Positions 8,315 through 16,716 of a DNA stretch of 64,000 bases are shown piece by piece (the first letter of the stretch is position 1; the number at the start of each line of letters is the position of its first letter). The notes beneath the pieces were generated by a model that worked only from the letters and a program-made list of their open reading frames with translations, was not told where the DNA came from and searched no databases. The translations under genes were made by a program, and so were the position numbers. Origin of the DNA: Minwuia thermotolerans (lineage in GTDB: Bacteria; Pseudomonadota; Alphaproteobacteria; Minwuiales; Minwuiaceae); contig NZ_PIGG01000015.1 of assembly GCF_002924445.1 (NCBI RefSeq), positions 62,001 through 126,000 on the forward strand. The letters are read 5' to 3'.

Positions 8315-8352
8315 TCACCCCCGCCCCGACCCTCCCCCATCGAGGGGGGATC
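8315..8352. repeat. Palindromic repeat family B, copy 1
   Basis: CACCCCCGCCCCGACCCTCC followed by CCCATCGAGGGGGGATC matches the repeat found inside cobK at 10375-10419. In translation such elements read SP-LVGEGRGGG, a signature seen across alphaproteobacteria. It sits close to the 3' end of the acyl-CoA synthetase gene. Confidence 0.6.
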
Positions 8353-8374
8353 ACCGCCAGACCCTGCCCGCGCT

Positions 8375-9994
8375 CTATTCCTTCCTGAGCAGGAAGCGCT
8401 GGATCTTGCCCGACGGCGTCTTGGGCAGGCTGTCGGGGAAGGCGACCTCGCGCGGATAGGCGTGCTTGCCGAGCCGCTGACGGACATGCTGGCGCAGTTC
8501 CTCGGCCAGCGCGTCGGTGCCCGCATGGCCCGCGGTCAGGATGACGAAGGCCTTGACGATCTCGCCGCGCTCCGGGTCCGGCTTGCCGACCACCGCCGAT
8601 TCGGCCACCGCCGGGTGCTCCAGCAGGGCGCTTTCGACGTCGAAGGGGCCGATGCGGTAGCCCGCCGAGGTGATGACGTCGTCGGAGCGGCCGACGAAGC
8701 TGATGGTGCCGTCCTGGTTTTCCTCGACCGTGTCGCCGGTGAGGTAGTAATCGCCAACCCAGTCCTGCCCCTCGCGGCCGAGATAGCCCTCGAAGAACAT
8801 GTAGGGGGAGTTCTTCAGGTCCACCGCCAGGATGCCATGCTGCCCTTTCTCGACCGGACGGCCCTGCTCGTCGACCACGGCGAGCGCGAAGCCCGGCATG
8901 GGATAGCCGGCGGCGCCCGGATGGACATCATGGCTGAGCCCGTGATGGTTCATCAGCACCATGGCGCATTCGGTCTGGCCGTACTGGTCGAACAGGCGGC
9001 TGCCCACATTGGCCTCCCACCAGCGCATCAGCTCCGGGTTGAGCGGCTCCCCGGCGCTGGAAGCGACGCGGATCTGCCCCTTCATCGTCGCCAGCGCTTC
9101 GCCGCCGCCGGCGGCGATCATGCGGTAGGCGGTGGGGGCGCCGGTGAAGTTGGTGACGCCCAGCTTCTTCACGATGCGCACCGTGCTGTCGACGCTGAAC
9201 GGGCCGTCGTGCAGCGTGGTCTGGTGGCCCAGCAGCAGCGGCCCCGTGACGGCGTAGTAGAGGCCGTAGGCCCAGCCCGGATCGGCGATGTTCCAGAACA
9301 CGTCGTCGGGCAGCAGCTCCAGGCCGAACTTCATGTAGGCGGCGAAGGCGGGGAGCGCCGAGAGCGGCACCTTCACACCCTTGGGCAGGCCCGTCGTCCC
9401 CGAGGTCGCCATCAGCAGCATGCCGTCGGATCCCTTCCGCATCACCGGCTCGAAGCGGGCGGGCTCCGCGTCCGCGGCGGCGTTGAAGTCGATGTCGCCG
9501 CCATGGCCGCCGATGGTCATGATGACGGGGCGCTCCTCGACCTCGTCCAGCTTGGGCCGGTTCTCCCGGTCGGTGACCACGACCTTCGCGCCGCTCGTCT
9601 TCAGGCGATGATCGATCGCCTTCGGCCCGAAGGCGGTGAACAGCGGCTGGTAGACCGCGCCGGCGCGCCAGACGCCGAGCACCAGCGCCACCAGCTCCGG
9701 AATCCGCGGCAGCAGGCCCGAGACCCGGTCGCCGGGGCCGACGCCGTGCTTCGCCAGCAGGTTCGCCACCTGCGCCGAGCGATCTCTCAGTTCCTCGAAG
9801 GTGATGGCGCGGCTGGTCCCGTCCGCGCCCTCATAGTTCACCGCCACCCGGCCCTGGCCGGCGTGCCGGTCGCAGCACTCGACGCAGGCGTTGAGCGCGC
9901 TCATGTCGCCGGCCAGCTCCCGCACCAGGCTGTCGGGATCGAAGCCCGCCATGAAGTCGTGATAGTCCGGCCGCCCGGCCCCGTCCGCGTTCAT
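8375..9994 (-). CDS. AMP-dependent acyl-CoA synthetase (acetyl/propionyl-CoA synthetase-like)
   Basis: The ANL-superfamily signature is complete. The phosphate loop is LMATSGTTGLPKGVK, the A5-type motif is LFDQYGQTECAMVL, the A7/A8 region is YYLTGDT...FVGRSDDVI, and the C-terminal PKTPSGKIQRFLLRKE ends in the catalytic lysine region. This enzyme adenylates a carboxylic acid and transfers it to CoA in the cytoplasm. Overall resemblance is to short- and medium-chain acyl-CoA synthetases. The chosen ATG at 9994 (MNADGAG, 539 residues) follows GGGGAGGACAGC; an upstream in-frame Met at 10108 would run into cobK. It is in the same orientation as cobK, but 58 bases apart, so co-transcription is only possible. 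Confidence 0.9.
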   Translation of the reverse strand: MNADGAGRPDYHDFMAGFDPDSLVRELAGDMSALNACVECCDRHAGQGRVAVNYEGADGTSRAITFEELRDRSAQVANLLAKHGVGPGDRVSGLLPRIPELVALVLGVWRAGAVYQPLFTAFGPKAIDHRLKTSGAKVVVTDRENRPKLDEVEERPVIMTIGGHGGDIDFNAAADAEPARFEPVMRKGSDGMLLMATSGTTGLPKGVKVPLSALPAFAAYMKFGLELLPDDVFWNIADPGWAYGLYYAVTGPLLLGHQTTLHDGPFSVDSTVRIVKKLGVTNFTGAPTAYRMIAAGGGEALATMKGQIRVASSAGEPLNPELMRWWEANVGSRLFDQYGQTECAMVLMNHHGLSHDVHPGAAGYPMPGFALAVVDEQGRPVEKGQHGILAVDLKNSPYMFFEGYLGREGQDWVGDYYLTGDTVEENQDGTISFVGRSDDVITSAGYRIGPFDVESALLEHPAVAESAVVGKPDPERGEIVKAFVILTAGHAGTDALAEELRQHVRQRLGKHAYPREVAFPDSLPKTPSGKIQRFLLRKE

Positions 9995-10052
9995 GCTGTC
10001 CTCCCCGGTGACATCGTCTCTCGCCGGAGAGTGCGGCGAGGGGGCGGGAGCG

Positions 10053-10904
10053 TCAATCGCCGGCGCGGGCGAGCGCCCAGCGGATGGCGTCTTCCGGGGA
10101 TTCCACAATCTCGCCGGAAGGTGGGGGCGGACGGCCGATCACGATGACCTCGATCCCGAGCGCCCGCGCCGCATCCAGCTTGGCCCGGCCGGCGCCGCCG
10201 CCCGAATTGCGGCAGACCAGATGCGTGATGCGGCGGTCGCGGAGCAGCGCCGTCTCTTCCGCCACGGCGCCGGGCGGGCCCTGGATGAAGGTGATGACGG
10301 TCGGCGCGCGAGGGATGGCATGGCTGGCTGGCGCGCCTTCTGAATCATTGAGCCCATCACCGGCGCCGGGTGTCTCACCCCCACCCCGACCCTCCCCCAC
10401 CAAGGGGGAGGGGGATTCAAGCGAAGACCTGTTCGCTGTGTCCGGCGCGGGCGGCGCGTCCACGCTGCGCACCAGCATCTCCGCCGGGTGGCCGCGGAAG
10501 GCATCGAGATGGCGCGCGCCCAGCGCCAGGAAGGCGCGGGCGTCCGCGGGCAGCGCCCGGGCCGCGGCCTCGAGGTCTGGAACGACGGTCCAGCGTTCGT
10601 CCGGGCCGGGCCGCCAGGGCGGGCGGATGACATGGAGCACCGGAACCATCTGCGCCGCCGCATTCGCCTTCATCCGCGCGGCGAAAGGGTGCGTGGCGTC
10701 GATCAGCAGGTCGATCCCTTCGGCTTCGATGAATCGCCGCAGCCCGTCGGCCCCGCCGAAGCCGCCGGTGCGGGTGGCGACGCCGAGATCGCCGGGCCGC
10801 GCCGTCGCGCCGGCCAGCGAAGCGGTGACCCGGAAGCGGTCTCTCAGCGCCGCCGCAATCGCGCGTGCTTCCCCCGTGCCGGCCAGCAGCAAGACCCGTT
10901 TCAT
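10053..10904 (-). CDS. cobK: Precorrin-6A reductase with in-frame repeat insertion
   Basis: The N-terminus (VLLLAGTGEARAIAAAL) and DATHPFAARMKANA near residue 70 identify CobK/CbiJ, which reduces precorrin-6A in corrin ring synthesis. The C-terminal half contains THLVCRNSGGGAGRAKLDAARALG and VIVIGRPP, as in the family. The protein is 283 residues, about 45 more than usual. The surplus lies at about residues 156-200 and is encoded by two intergenic repeat elements (10303-10347 and 10375-10419) that keep the frame open. The flanking domains look intact, so the enzyme may tolerate a disordered loop. The ATG at 10904 overlaps the TGA of cbiD. Confidence 0.92.
   Translation of the reverse strand: MKRVLLLAGTGEARAIAAALRDRFRVTASLAGATARPGDLGVATRTGGFGGADGLRRFIEAEGIDLLIDATHPFAARMKANAAAQMVPVLHVIRPPWRPGPDERWTVVPDLEAAARALPADARAFLALGARHLDAFRGHPAEMLVRSVDAPPAPDTANRSSLESPSPLVGEGRGGGETPGAGDGLNDSEGAPASHAIPRAPTVITFIQGPPGAVAEETALLRDRRITHLVCRNSGGGAGRAKLDAARALGIEVIVIGRPPPPSGEIVESPEDAIRWALARAGD
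10303..10347. repeat. Palindromic repeat family A, diverged copy inside cobK
   Basis: The segment begins GGCGCGCG, ends GCGCGCCTTCTGAATCA and has the spacing of the family A copies at 49048 and 50170. The 17 bases at its end are identical to those copies, while the middle is diverged. It lies in the cobK reading frame and encodes part of the extra loop. Confidence 0.6.
10375..10419. repeat. Palindromic repeat family B, copy 2 inside cobK
   Basis: CCACCCCGACCCTCCCCCAC and the complementary GGGGGAGGGGG form a hairpin that reads SPSPLVGEGRGGG in the cobK frame. It matches the intergenic copy at 8315-8352. Confidence 0.7.
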
Positions 10905-11989
10905 GCGCTTGCATCTTCCGCCAGCGCGGCGATCCCGCCCTGGCGGTCGACGATCATGACGCCGACCCGGACCCCTGTGCCCGCCAGCATCTCCGCCGCG
11001 CGCGCCCGTCCGGCCTCCGCCACCGGCCCGGCGAGGTCGAAGCCGGCTTCTCCGCAGAGGTCCAGCGCCTGCTTGGCCGTGTTGGCCGCGGCGACCTTCG
11101 CGCGCAGCGCCTCCGGCAGGCCCGGCGTCGCCGCAAGCCGGGCGAAATCCACCTGGCTGCGGCCCGAATGGAGGTCGTTCGCCCCTTGCGCGAATTTCAG
11201 CAGCTTGGCGAAGCCGCCGGCGATGGTGAGCCGCGGTACGGGATGGGACTTCAGGTACTTCAGCGTGCCGCCGATGAAGTCGCCCATGTCGAGGACATGG
11301 CTTTCGTCCAGGCCGTAGCGCGCGCGTACCGCCGCTTCCGAGGTCGAGCCCGTGGCCGCGGCGACGTGAGCGAAGCCGTTTGCCACCGCGACATCGACGC
11401 CGCGGTGGATCGAGGCGATCCAGGCGGCGCAGGAAAACGGCTTGACGATGCCCGTGGTGCCGAGGATCGAAAGCCCGCCCTCGATGCCGAGGCGGCCGTT
11501 CCAGGTGCGCTCCGCCAGTTTCTCCCCGCCGGGGATGGAGATCTCGATCTCCGCGTCGCCCGCCGCGCCAAGGGCGCTCGCGGCCTCGAAGATGGCGGCC
11601 CGCATCATGTCGCGCGGCACGGGGTTGATCGCCGGCTCCCCGGGGGGCAGCGGCAGGCCGGGTTTCGTGATCGTGCCGACGCCCTCGCCGGCGCGGAAGC
11701 GGACGCCCGAACCGGCCGGCAGGCGGCGCACCGTGGCGACGATCAGCGCGCCGTGGGTGACGTCGGGGTCGTCGCCGGCGTCCTTGATCACGCCTGCGCT
11801 GGCGGCCTCGCCGGAAAGCCCCTGATACGCCAGCGCGAAGGCGGGCGTCTGCCCCTTCGGCAGGGTGATGGTCACAGGATCGGGGAAACGCCCGGTCAGC
11901 AGCGCGGTGAAGGCCGCCTTGGCCGCGGCGGTCGCGCAGGCGCCGGTGGTCCAGCCGGACCTCAGCCGTCCCGTCCTTTCCTCCGCCAT
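10901..11989 (-). CDS. cbiD: Cobalt-precorrin-5B (C1)-methyltransferase
   Basis: The hallmark LRSGWTTGACATAAAKAA is at residues 9-26, and TLPKG, IINPVPRDMM-like PAINPVPRDMM, LGTTGIVKPFS and IAGGFAKLLKFAQG follow as in CbiD. CbiD methylates C-1 of the corrin ring using SAM, releasing the C-20 fragment, in the anaerobic (early cobalt insertion) route; many alphaproteobacteria carry CbiD in an otherwise mixed pathway. The ATG at 11989 gives MAEERTGRLRSGWTTG and 362 residues; an upstream in-frame Met would run into the neighbouring promoter region. The TGA overlaps the cobK ATG, so the two are coupled. No other corrin gene lies in the window. Confidence 0.93.
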   Translation of the reverse strand: MAEERTGRLRSGWTTGACATAAAKAAFTALLTGRFPDPVTITLPKGQTPAFALAYQGLSGEAASAGVIKDAGDDPDVTHGALIVATVRRLPAGSGVRFRAGEGVGTITKPGLPLPPGEPAINPVPRDMMRAAIFEAASALGAAGDAEIEISIPGGEKLAERTWNGRLGIEGGLSILGTTGIVKPFSCAAWIASIHRGVDVAVANGFAHVAAATGSTSEAAVRARYGLDESHVLDMGDFIGGTLKYLKSHPVPRLTIAGGFAKLLKFAQGANDLHSGRSQVDFARLAATPGLPEALRAKVAAANTAKQALDLCGEAGFDLAGPVAEAGRARAAEMLAGTGVRVGVMIVDRQGGIAALAEDASA

Positions 11990-12072
11990 GGCCGCGCGCG
12001 CCCCCCGATTGCCCTGAAGCTCCGGACGTTCTACATCACGGGACACGACATGAACCACGGGGATCGAAGCAG

Positions 12073-12999
12073 ATGGAAACGATAATTGGCGGCGCCGACA
12101 GCGGCGCGGCACCCGCGGCCGGCGATCTGATCAAGGACACCGATACCCGCAATTTCATGGCCGACGTCGTCGAGGCGTCGCGCGAACAGCCGGTGCTGGT
12201 CGACTTCTGGGCCCCCTGGTGCGGCCCCTGCAAGCAGCTCACGCCCATTCTGGAGAAGGTGGTCCAGCAGGCCGGCGGCAAGGTCAAGCTGGTGAAGATC
12301 AACGTCGACGAGAATCAGCAGATCGCCCAGCAGATGCGCATCCAGTCGATCCCGGCGGTGTTCGCGTTCCAGGACGGTCAGCCGGTGGACGGCTTCATGG
12401 GCGCCCTGCCGGAGAGCCAGATCCGGGAGTTCATCGATCGCATCGCCGGCGGCATCGGCCCGAGCCCCGCCGAACAGCTCATCGAAGCAGCCAGCGCCGC
12501 ACGCGAGGAAGGCGACTTCGCTACCGCGGCGCGCGCCTATGCGCAGCTGCTGCAGGAGCAGCCGGAAAGCCCCGAGGGCTTCGCCGGGCTGATCCGCTGC
12601 TATGTCGAACTGGGCGAACTGGATGCCGCGCAGGAAGTGCTGGACCAGGTGCCGGTGGCGATTTCCCTCCATGGCGAGATCTCCGGCGCCAAGGCGGCGC
12701 TCGACCTGGCGCGCAACACCGGCGACCCGGCGGGATCGGAGGAGGTCGACAGGCTGCAGGCCGAACTGGACGGGAAGCCGTCCGATTCGCAGGTCCGCTA
12801 CGACCTGGCCGAGGCGCTGCTGTCGGCCGGCCGGCGCGAGGAAGCGGTCGAGCACCTGCTGCACATCTTCGAGCACGACCGCGAGTGGAACGAGGACGCC
12901 GCCCGCAAGAAACTGGTGCAGCTGTTCGAGGCCTGGGGTCCGAAGGATCCGCTGACCCGCCCGACGCGGCGCCGGCTGTCGGCGCTGCTGCTCAGTTGA
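12073..12999 (+). CDS. cnoX: Thioredoxin-TPR co-chaperone, CnoX (YbbN) family
   Basis: Residues 20-125 are a thioredoxin fold with an intact active site, Cys50-Gly-Pro-Cys53 in FWAPWCGPCKQLTP, and the cis-proline segment SIPAVFAFQDG. Residues 130-308 are helical tetratricopeptide-like repeats (for example EGDFATAARAYAQLLQEQPE and GRREEAVEHLLHIFEHD). This thioredoxin-plus-TPR layout is that of CnoX/YbbN, which passes oxidised clients to chaperones. E. coli YbbN has an altered active site, but alphaproteobacterial members keep both cysteines and can be redox active. Its stop overlaps the TTG start of the exonuclease gene. It begins 84 bases from the divergent cbiD start. Confidence 0.88.
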   Translation: METIIGGADSGAAPAAGDLIKDTDTRNFMADVVEASREQPVLVDFWAPWCGPCKQLTPILEKVVQQAGGKVKLVKINVDENQQIAQQMRIQSIPAVFAFQDGQPVDGFMGALPESQIREFIDRIAGGIGPSPAEQLIEAASAAREEGDFATAARAYAQLLQEQPESPEGFAGLIRCYVELGELDAAQEVLDQVPVAISLHGEISGAKAALDLARNTGDPAGSEEVDRLQAELDGKPSDSQVRYDLAEALLSAGRREEAVEHLLHIFEHDREWNEDAARKKLVQLFEAWGPKDPLTRPTRRRLSALLLS

Positions 13000-14009
13000 G
13001 CCGCCGCCGGTCCTGGCTGGAGCCGCGCCCCGCGGGGCTCTACTGCCATGCCGGCGATTTCTACATCGACCCCGTCCGCCCCGTGGACCGGGCCGTGGTC
13101 ACCCACGGCCATGCCGACCACGCCCGTCCCGGCAACGGGGCGGTGCTGGCGACGCCGGAGACGCTGGCCATCGCCGAGGCGCGCTACGGCGAACGCGCGG
13201 GCCGCAGCCTGCAGCCGCTCCGCCTCGGCGAGACGCTGACCATCGGCGACGCCAGGCTCCGCCTCGCCCCGGCGGGCCATGTCCTGGGCAGCGCCCAGGC
13301 GGTGATCGAGCACGGCGGCGAGCGCATCGTCGTCTCCGGCGACTACAAGCGCCGCCGCGATCCCACCTGCGAAGCCTTCGAGGTCGTGCCCTGCGACGTC
13401 TTCGTCACCGAGGCGACCTTCGGCCTGCCGGTCTTCCGCCATCCGCCGGACGCGGAGGAGATCGCGAAGCTGCTGGCCTCCATGCAGCGCTTCCCCGAGC
13501 GGACGCACCTGCTGGGCGTCTACGCGCTGGGCAAGTGCCAGCGGGTTATCCGCCTGATCCGCGAAGCGGGTTTCGATCAGACCATCTACCTGCACGGCGC
13601 GCTGCAGAATCTCTGCAAGCTCTACGAACGCTTCGGCGTCGAGCTGGGTCCGACCGCGCCGGTCGCCGGCCTGCCGCGTTCGGCGCTCAGGGGCAGGCTG
13701 GTGCTCTGCCCGCCGTCGGCCATCGCCGACCGCTGGTCGCGGCGCATGGCGGACCCGGTGACCGCCGTCGCCTCCGGCTGGATGCGGGTCCGCGCCCGCG
13801 CCAGGCAACGCGGCGCGGAGCTGCCGCTGATCATCTCCGACCATGCCGACTGGGACGAACTGACCCGCACCATCGAAGAGGTCGATGCCCCGGAGATCTG
13901 GGTCACGCATGGCCGGGAGGACGCGCTGGTCCACTACGCCCGCTCCATCGGCCGCGACGCCCGCGCGCTGCATCTTGTCGGCCGCGAGGAGGACGAGGAA
14001 GCCGCCTGA
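12996..14009 (+). CDS. DNA ligase-associated exonuclease (metallo-beta-lactamase / beta-CASP fold)
   Basis: The open frame begins far upstream, but its first 259 codons are a shadow of cnoX. Homology starts at SWLEPRPAGLYCHAGDFYIDP, so I place the start at a TTG at 12996 that overlaps the cnoX stop (TTGA), giving 337 residues. The metal-binding motif is THGHADHARPGN (about 37-48), followed by PAGHVLGSAQ and VVSGDYKRR, then SDHADWDEL and WVTHGRE of the beta-CASP part. The family is the putative exonuclease found beside the LigC-like ATP-dependent DNA ligase and is presumed to process DNA ends. Here the ligase lies 0.9 kb downstream. Confidence 0.9.
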   Translation: MSRRRSWLEPRPAGLYCHAGDFYIDPVRPVDRAVVTHGHADHARPGNGAVLATPETLAIAEARYGERAGRSLQPLRLGETLTIGDARLRLAPAGHVLGSAQAVIEHGGERIVVSGDYKRRRDPTCEAFEVVPCDVFVTEATFGLPVFRHPPDAEEIAKLLASMQRFPERTHLLGVYALGKCQRVIRLIREAGFDQTIYLHGALQNLCKLYERFGVELGPTAPVAGLPRSALRGRLVLCPPSAIADRWSRRMADPVTAVASGWMRVRARARQRGAELPLIISDHADWDELTRTIEEVDAPEIWVTHGREDALVHYARSIGRDARALHLVGREEDEEAA

Positions 14010-14110
14010 ACCGCGTGCCGACCCCGGGACCGGGGGGCTTGCGGGGTGACAGGCCGGCGGCGATCGCCCACATTCGAACGGAGCTCCAAGGCCGACACAG
14101 GAGAGACGCC

Positions 14111-14869
14111 GTGACCGCCGAACCCGCCCGCCGTCCGTTCCGGCTGCCCGCCCTGCTCGCGGCCGGCCTTGTCGCCGCGGGGCTCGCCGCCGGCGCCGCT
14201 GCGCAGGAAGGCGAGCGCCCGCCCGAGCTCGAGGGCGCGGAGATCGCCCTCTACGACCGCTGGTACGATCCCGTCTGCGTCGGTTCGGTGGCGCTGTTCC
14301 AGGAGCACGAGCCGATCCGGCCGGGCGACGTGAAGCGGGTCTACGAGGATGCGCTCAGGTCCGCCGCCCCGAACCTGCCGGGGATCGAGTTCGCGCCGGG
14401 CTGCCAGCCCGACATGCTGCTGTTCTTCACCGATCATCCGGAGTTCCTGCTGCGCCACCCGGACTGGCGGCCGTTCTTCGAGCGCGTCTGGGCGAGCGCC
14501 TCCGGCGGGCGCAGCGCCGAGGATTTCGTGACCTCATGGACGGAAACCGTGGAATCGGGCCAGCTCGTCGACCAGCGGCGCTCCATCGGCCTGGGCCCCG
14601 GCGACCGTCCGACGCGCGCGGAAACGGTGTTCTACATCTCGATCGACAATCCCTACGCCATCGAGGGCGTGCGCCCCGAGGCCAAGATCGCCATCGCCCT
14701 GGCCTCGGCTTTCCTGCACGTCGAGTTCGCGGCCCAGCCGCCGGGCGACTCGCTCTACGCCACCGACACGATGAAGCGCAACGAGGCGGCGACGGCCATC
14801 GCGCGGACGGGCCGGCTTACCGGGACCGACGCGGCGCTGTTCGACTGGCTCTATGCGGGCGGGCGCTGA
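14111..14869 (+). CDS. Secreted protein of unknown function between exonuclease and ligase
   Basis: I do not recognise this 252-residue protein. The start is a GTG at 14111 preceded by AGGAGAG at a good distance. The N-terminus has a positively charged segment (RRPFRLP), a hydrophobic run LLAAGLVAAGLAAGAAA and AQEGER, so it is a likely signal peptide cleaved after AAA or AAAQ. The mature part has only two cysteines (PVCVGS and APGCQP), which could form a disulfide in the periplasm. It is rich in acidic and aromatic residues and has no recognisable domain. It ends 21 bases before the ligase gene and follows the exonuclease by 101 bases in the same direction, yet an exported protein is not an obvious DNA repair partner. 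Confidence 0.75.
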   Translation: MTAEPARRPFRLPALLAAGLVAAGLAAGAAAQEGERPPELEGAEIALYDRWYDPVCVGSVALFQEHEPIRPGDVKRVYEDALRSAAPNLPGIEFAPGCQPDMLLFFTDHPEFLLRHPDWRPFFERVWASASGGRSAEDFVTSWTETVESGQLVDQRRSIGLGPGDRPTRAETVFYISIDNPYAIEGVRPEAKIAIALASAFLHVEFAAQPPGDSLYATDTMKRNEAATAIARTGRLTGTDAALFDWLYAGGR

Positions 14870-14890
14870 AGCCGCACGGTAGCCGCGGAC

Positions 14891-16474
14891 ATGGAAGCCT
14901 TCGCCGAACTGCTCGACCGGCTGAGTCATGTCGGCGCGCGCAACGTCAAGGTCAGGCTGATCGCGGACTACATGCGCCGCACGCCCGACCCGGACCGGGG
15001 CGTGGCGCTGGCCGCGCTGGCCGGGGAGCTGAGCCTGAAGACGGTCAAGCCGGCGCTGGTGCGCGAACTGGCCGGCGCGCGCACCGACCCGGAGCTGTTC
15101 CGCCTGTCCTACGACTATGTCGGCGACCTGGCCGAGACGGTGGCCCTGCTCTGGCCCGCGCCCGAGACGCCGGCGAACGCCGCGCCGGGCCTGGCCGAGA
15201 CCGTCGAACGGCTGGAGGCCGCGGCGCGGAAGGACGCCCCGGCGCTGGTCGCCGAGCTGCTGGACCGCCTCGACGCCAATGGCCGCTGGGCGCTGCTGAA
15301 GCTGATCACCGGCGGGCTGCGCGTCGGCGTCTCGGCGCGGCTGGCGCGGACGGCGCTGGCCGAGCTGGGCGCGCCCGGTATCGACGAGATCGAGGAGGTC
15401 TGGCACGCGCTGGCGCCGCCCTACGGCCCGTTGTTCGACTGGATCGAGGGCCGCGCGCCGAAGCCCGACCTCTCGGAAGCGGTGGTCTTCCGCCCGTTGA
15501 TGCTCTCGCATGCGCTCGACGACGCCGAGCGCCCGAGGCTCGACCCGGCGGATTTCCGGGCCGAATGGAAATGGGACGGCATCCGCGTCCAGCTCGCGCT
15601 GCACGGCGGCGAGCGGCGGCTGTTCTCGCGCACCGGCGACGATATTTCCGCCGCCTTCCCCGACCTGCTGGAGAGCCTGGAAGGCGAGGGCGTGCTGGAC
15701 GGCGAACTGCTGGTCATGCGCGAAGGCGCCCTCGGGCGCTTCAACGACCTGCAGCAGCGCCTCAACCGCAAGACGGTCACGAAGAAACTGCTGGCCGACT
15801 TTCCCGCCGGCGTGCGGCTCTACGACATCCTGTTCGACGGCGCGGAAGACCTCCGCGGCCTCGGCTTCGACGACCGGCGCACGAGACTGGAGGCCTGGGC
15901 GCGGGCCAGGCCGCATCCGCGCCTCGACCTCTCGCCCCTCGTGCCCTTCCGCGACCTGGACGAGCTGGAATCCCGGCGCATGGACCCGCCGCATCCGGCG
16001 ATCGAGGGCGTGATGCTGAAACGCGCCGACAGCCCCTACCGCGCCGGCCGGCCGAAGGGGCTGTGGTACAAGTGGAAGCGCGATCCGATGACCGTCGACT
16101 GCGTCCTGCTCTACGCCCAGCGCGGCCACGGCAAGCGCTCCTCGCTCCATTCCGATTTCACCTTCGGCGTCTGGCGCGGCGGCGAGGCGGGCCCGGAGCT
16201 GGTACCCGTGGGCAAGGCCTATTTCGGTTTCACCGACGCGGAGCTGGCGGAACTCGACCGCTTCGTGCGCAACCACACGGTGGACCGCTACGGCCCCGTG
16301 CGCGCCGTCGAGGCGAAGCTGGTGCTGGAGATCGCCTTCGACGGCATCCACCGCTCGAAGCGCCACAAGTCCGGCGTCGCCATGCGCTTCCCGCGCATCG
16401 CCCGTATCCGCTGGGACAAGCCCGCGGCGGAGGCCGACCGCCTGGAGACCCTGGAGGCGCTGATCGGGGAGTGA
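14891..16474 (+). CDS. ATP-dependent DNA ligase, cisplatin-damage-response (LigC-like) family
   Basis: The 527-residue protein has the N-terminal helical DNA-binding domain (1-200), the nucleotidyltransferase domain with motif I EWKWDGIR (Lys is the adenylated residue, about 220), DGELLVM (motif III) and EGVMLKR with WYKWKRDPMTVD (motifs IV-V). A C-terminal OB fold follows (VPVGKAYFGFTDAEL, VLEIAFDGI). This family seals nicks with ATP and normally belongs to a four-gene cassette with an exonuclease, a DEXH helicase and a phosphoesterase. Only the exonuclease is present here. Chromosomal replication would use a separate NAD-dependent ligase outside the window. Confidence 0.94.
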   Translation: MEAFAELLDRLSHVGARNVKVRLIADYMRRTPDPDRGVALAALAGELSLKTVKPALVRELAGARTDPELFRLSYDYVGDLAETVALLWPAPETPANAAPGLAETVERLEAAARKDAPALVAELLDRLDANGRWALLKLITGGLRVGVSARLARTALAELGAPGIDEIEEVWHALAPPYGPLFDWIEGRAPKPDLSEAVVFRPLMLSHALDDAERPRLDPADFRAEWKWDGIRVQLALHGGERRLFSRTGDDISAAFPDLLESLEGEGVLDGELLVMREGALGRFNDLQQRLNRKTVTKKLLADFPAGVRLYDILFDGAEDLRGLGFDDRRTRLEAWARARPHPRLDLSPLVPFRDLDELESRRMDPPHPAIEGVMLKRADSPYRAGRPKGLWYKWKRDPMTVDCVLLYAQRGHGKRSSLHSDFTFGVWRGGEAGPELVPVGKAYFGFTDAELAELDRFVRNHTVDRYGPVRAVEAKLVLEIAFDGIHRSKRHKSGVAMRFPRIARIRWDKPAAEADRLETLEALIGE

Positions 16475-16716
16475 GTTTCCCTTGGTGTCTTGCCCGCCGC
16501 CGAAGGCGCGCGGGCATCGGGGCGACGGAAGGGCGTCGACGTTTGGCTTCGCCCGGTCCCCGAGCGGCCCACGGGCCATCGGGGATGACAGCATCGGACG
16601 ATCCCCGATCAATTCTCCTCCCCGTGTGACGCATGCACCGTTCCGCCCGGCGCGGCGATATGATACACATGCGAACGAAAATTCATCGGCCGCTGTTTGA
16701 CTGGGGAGAACGCCAA

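Noticed and set aside
12219-12995. Upstream 259-codon extension of the exonuclease frame
   Set aside because: It runs antiparallel in phase to cnoX, which has a complete WCGPC thioredoxin; homology to the exonuclease starts only after 12996.
14536-16629. Large plus-strand frame over the ligase gene
   Set aside because: The ligase motifs are in the other frame (14891-16474); this frame reads Arg/Gly-rich shadow sequence.
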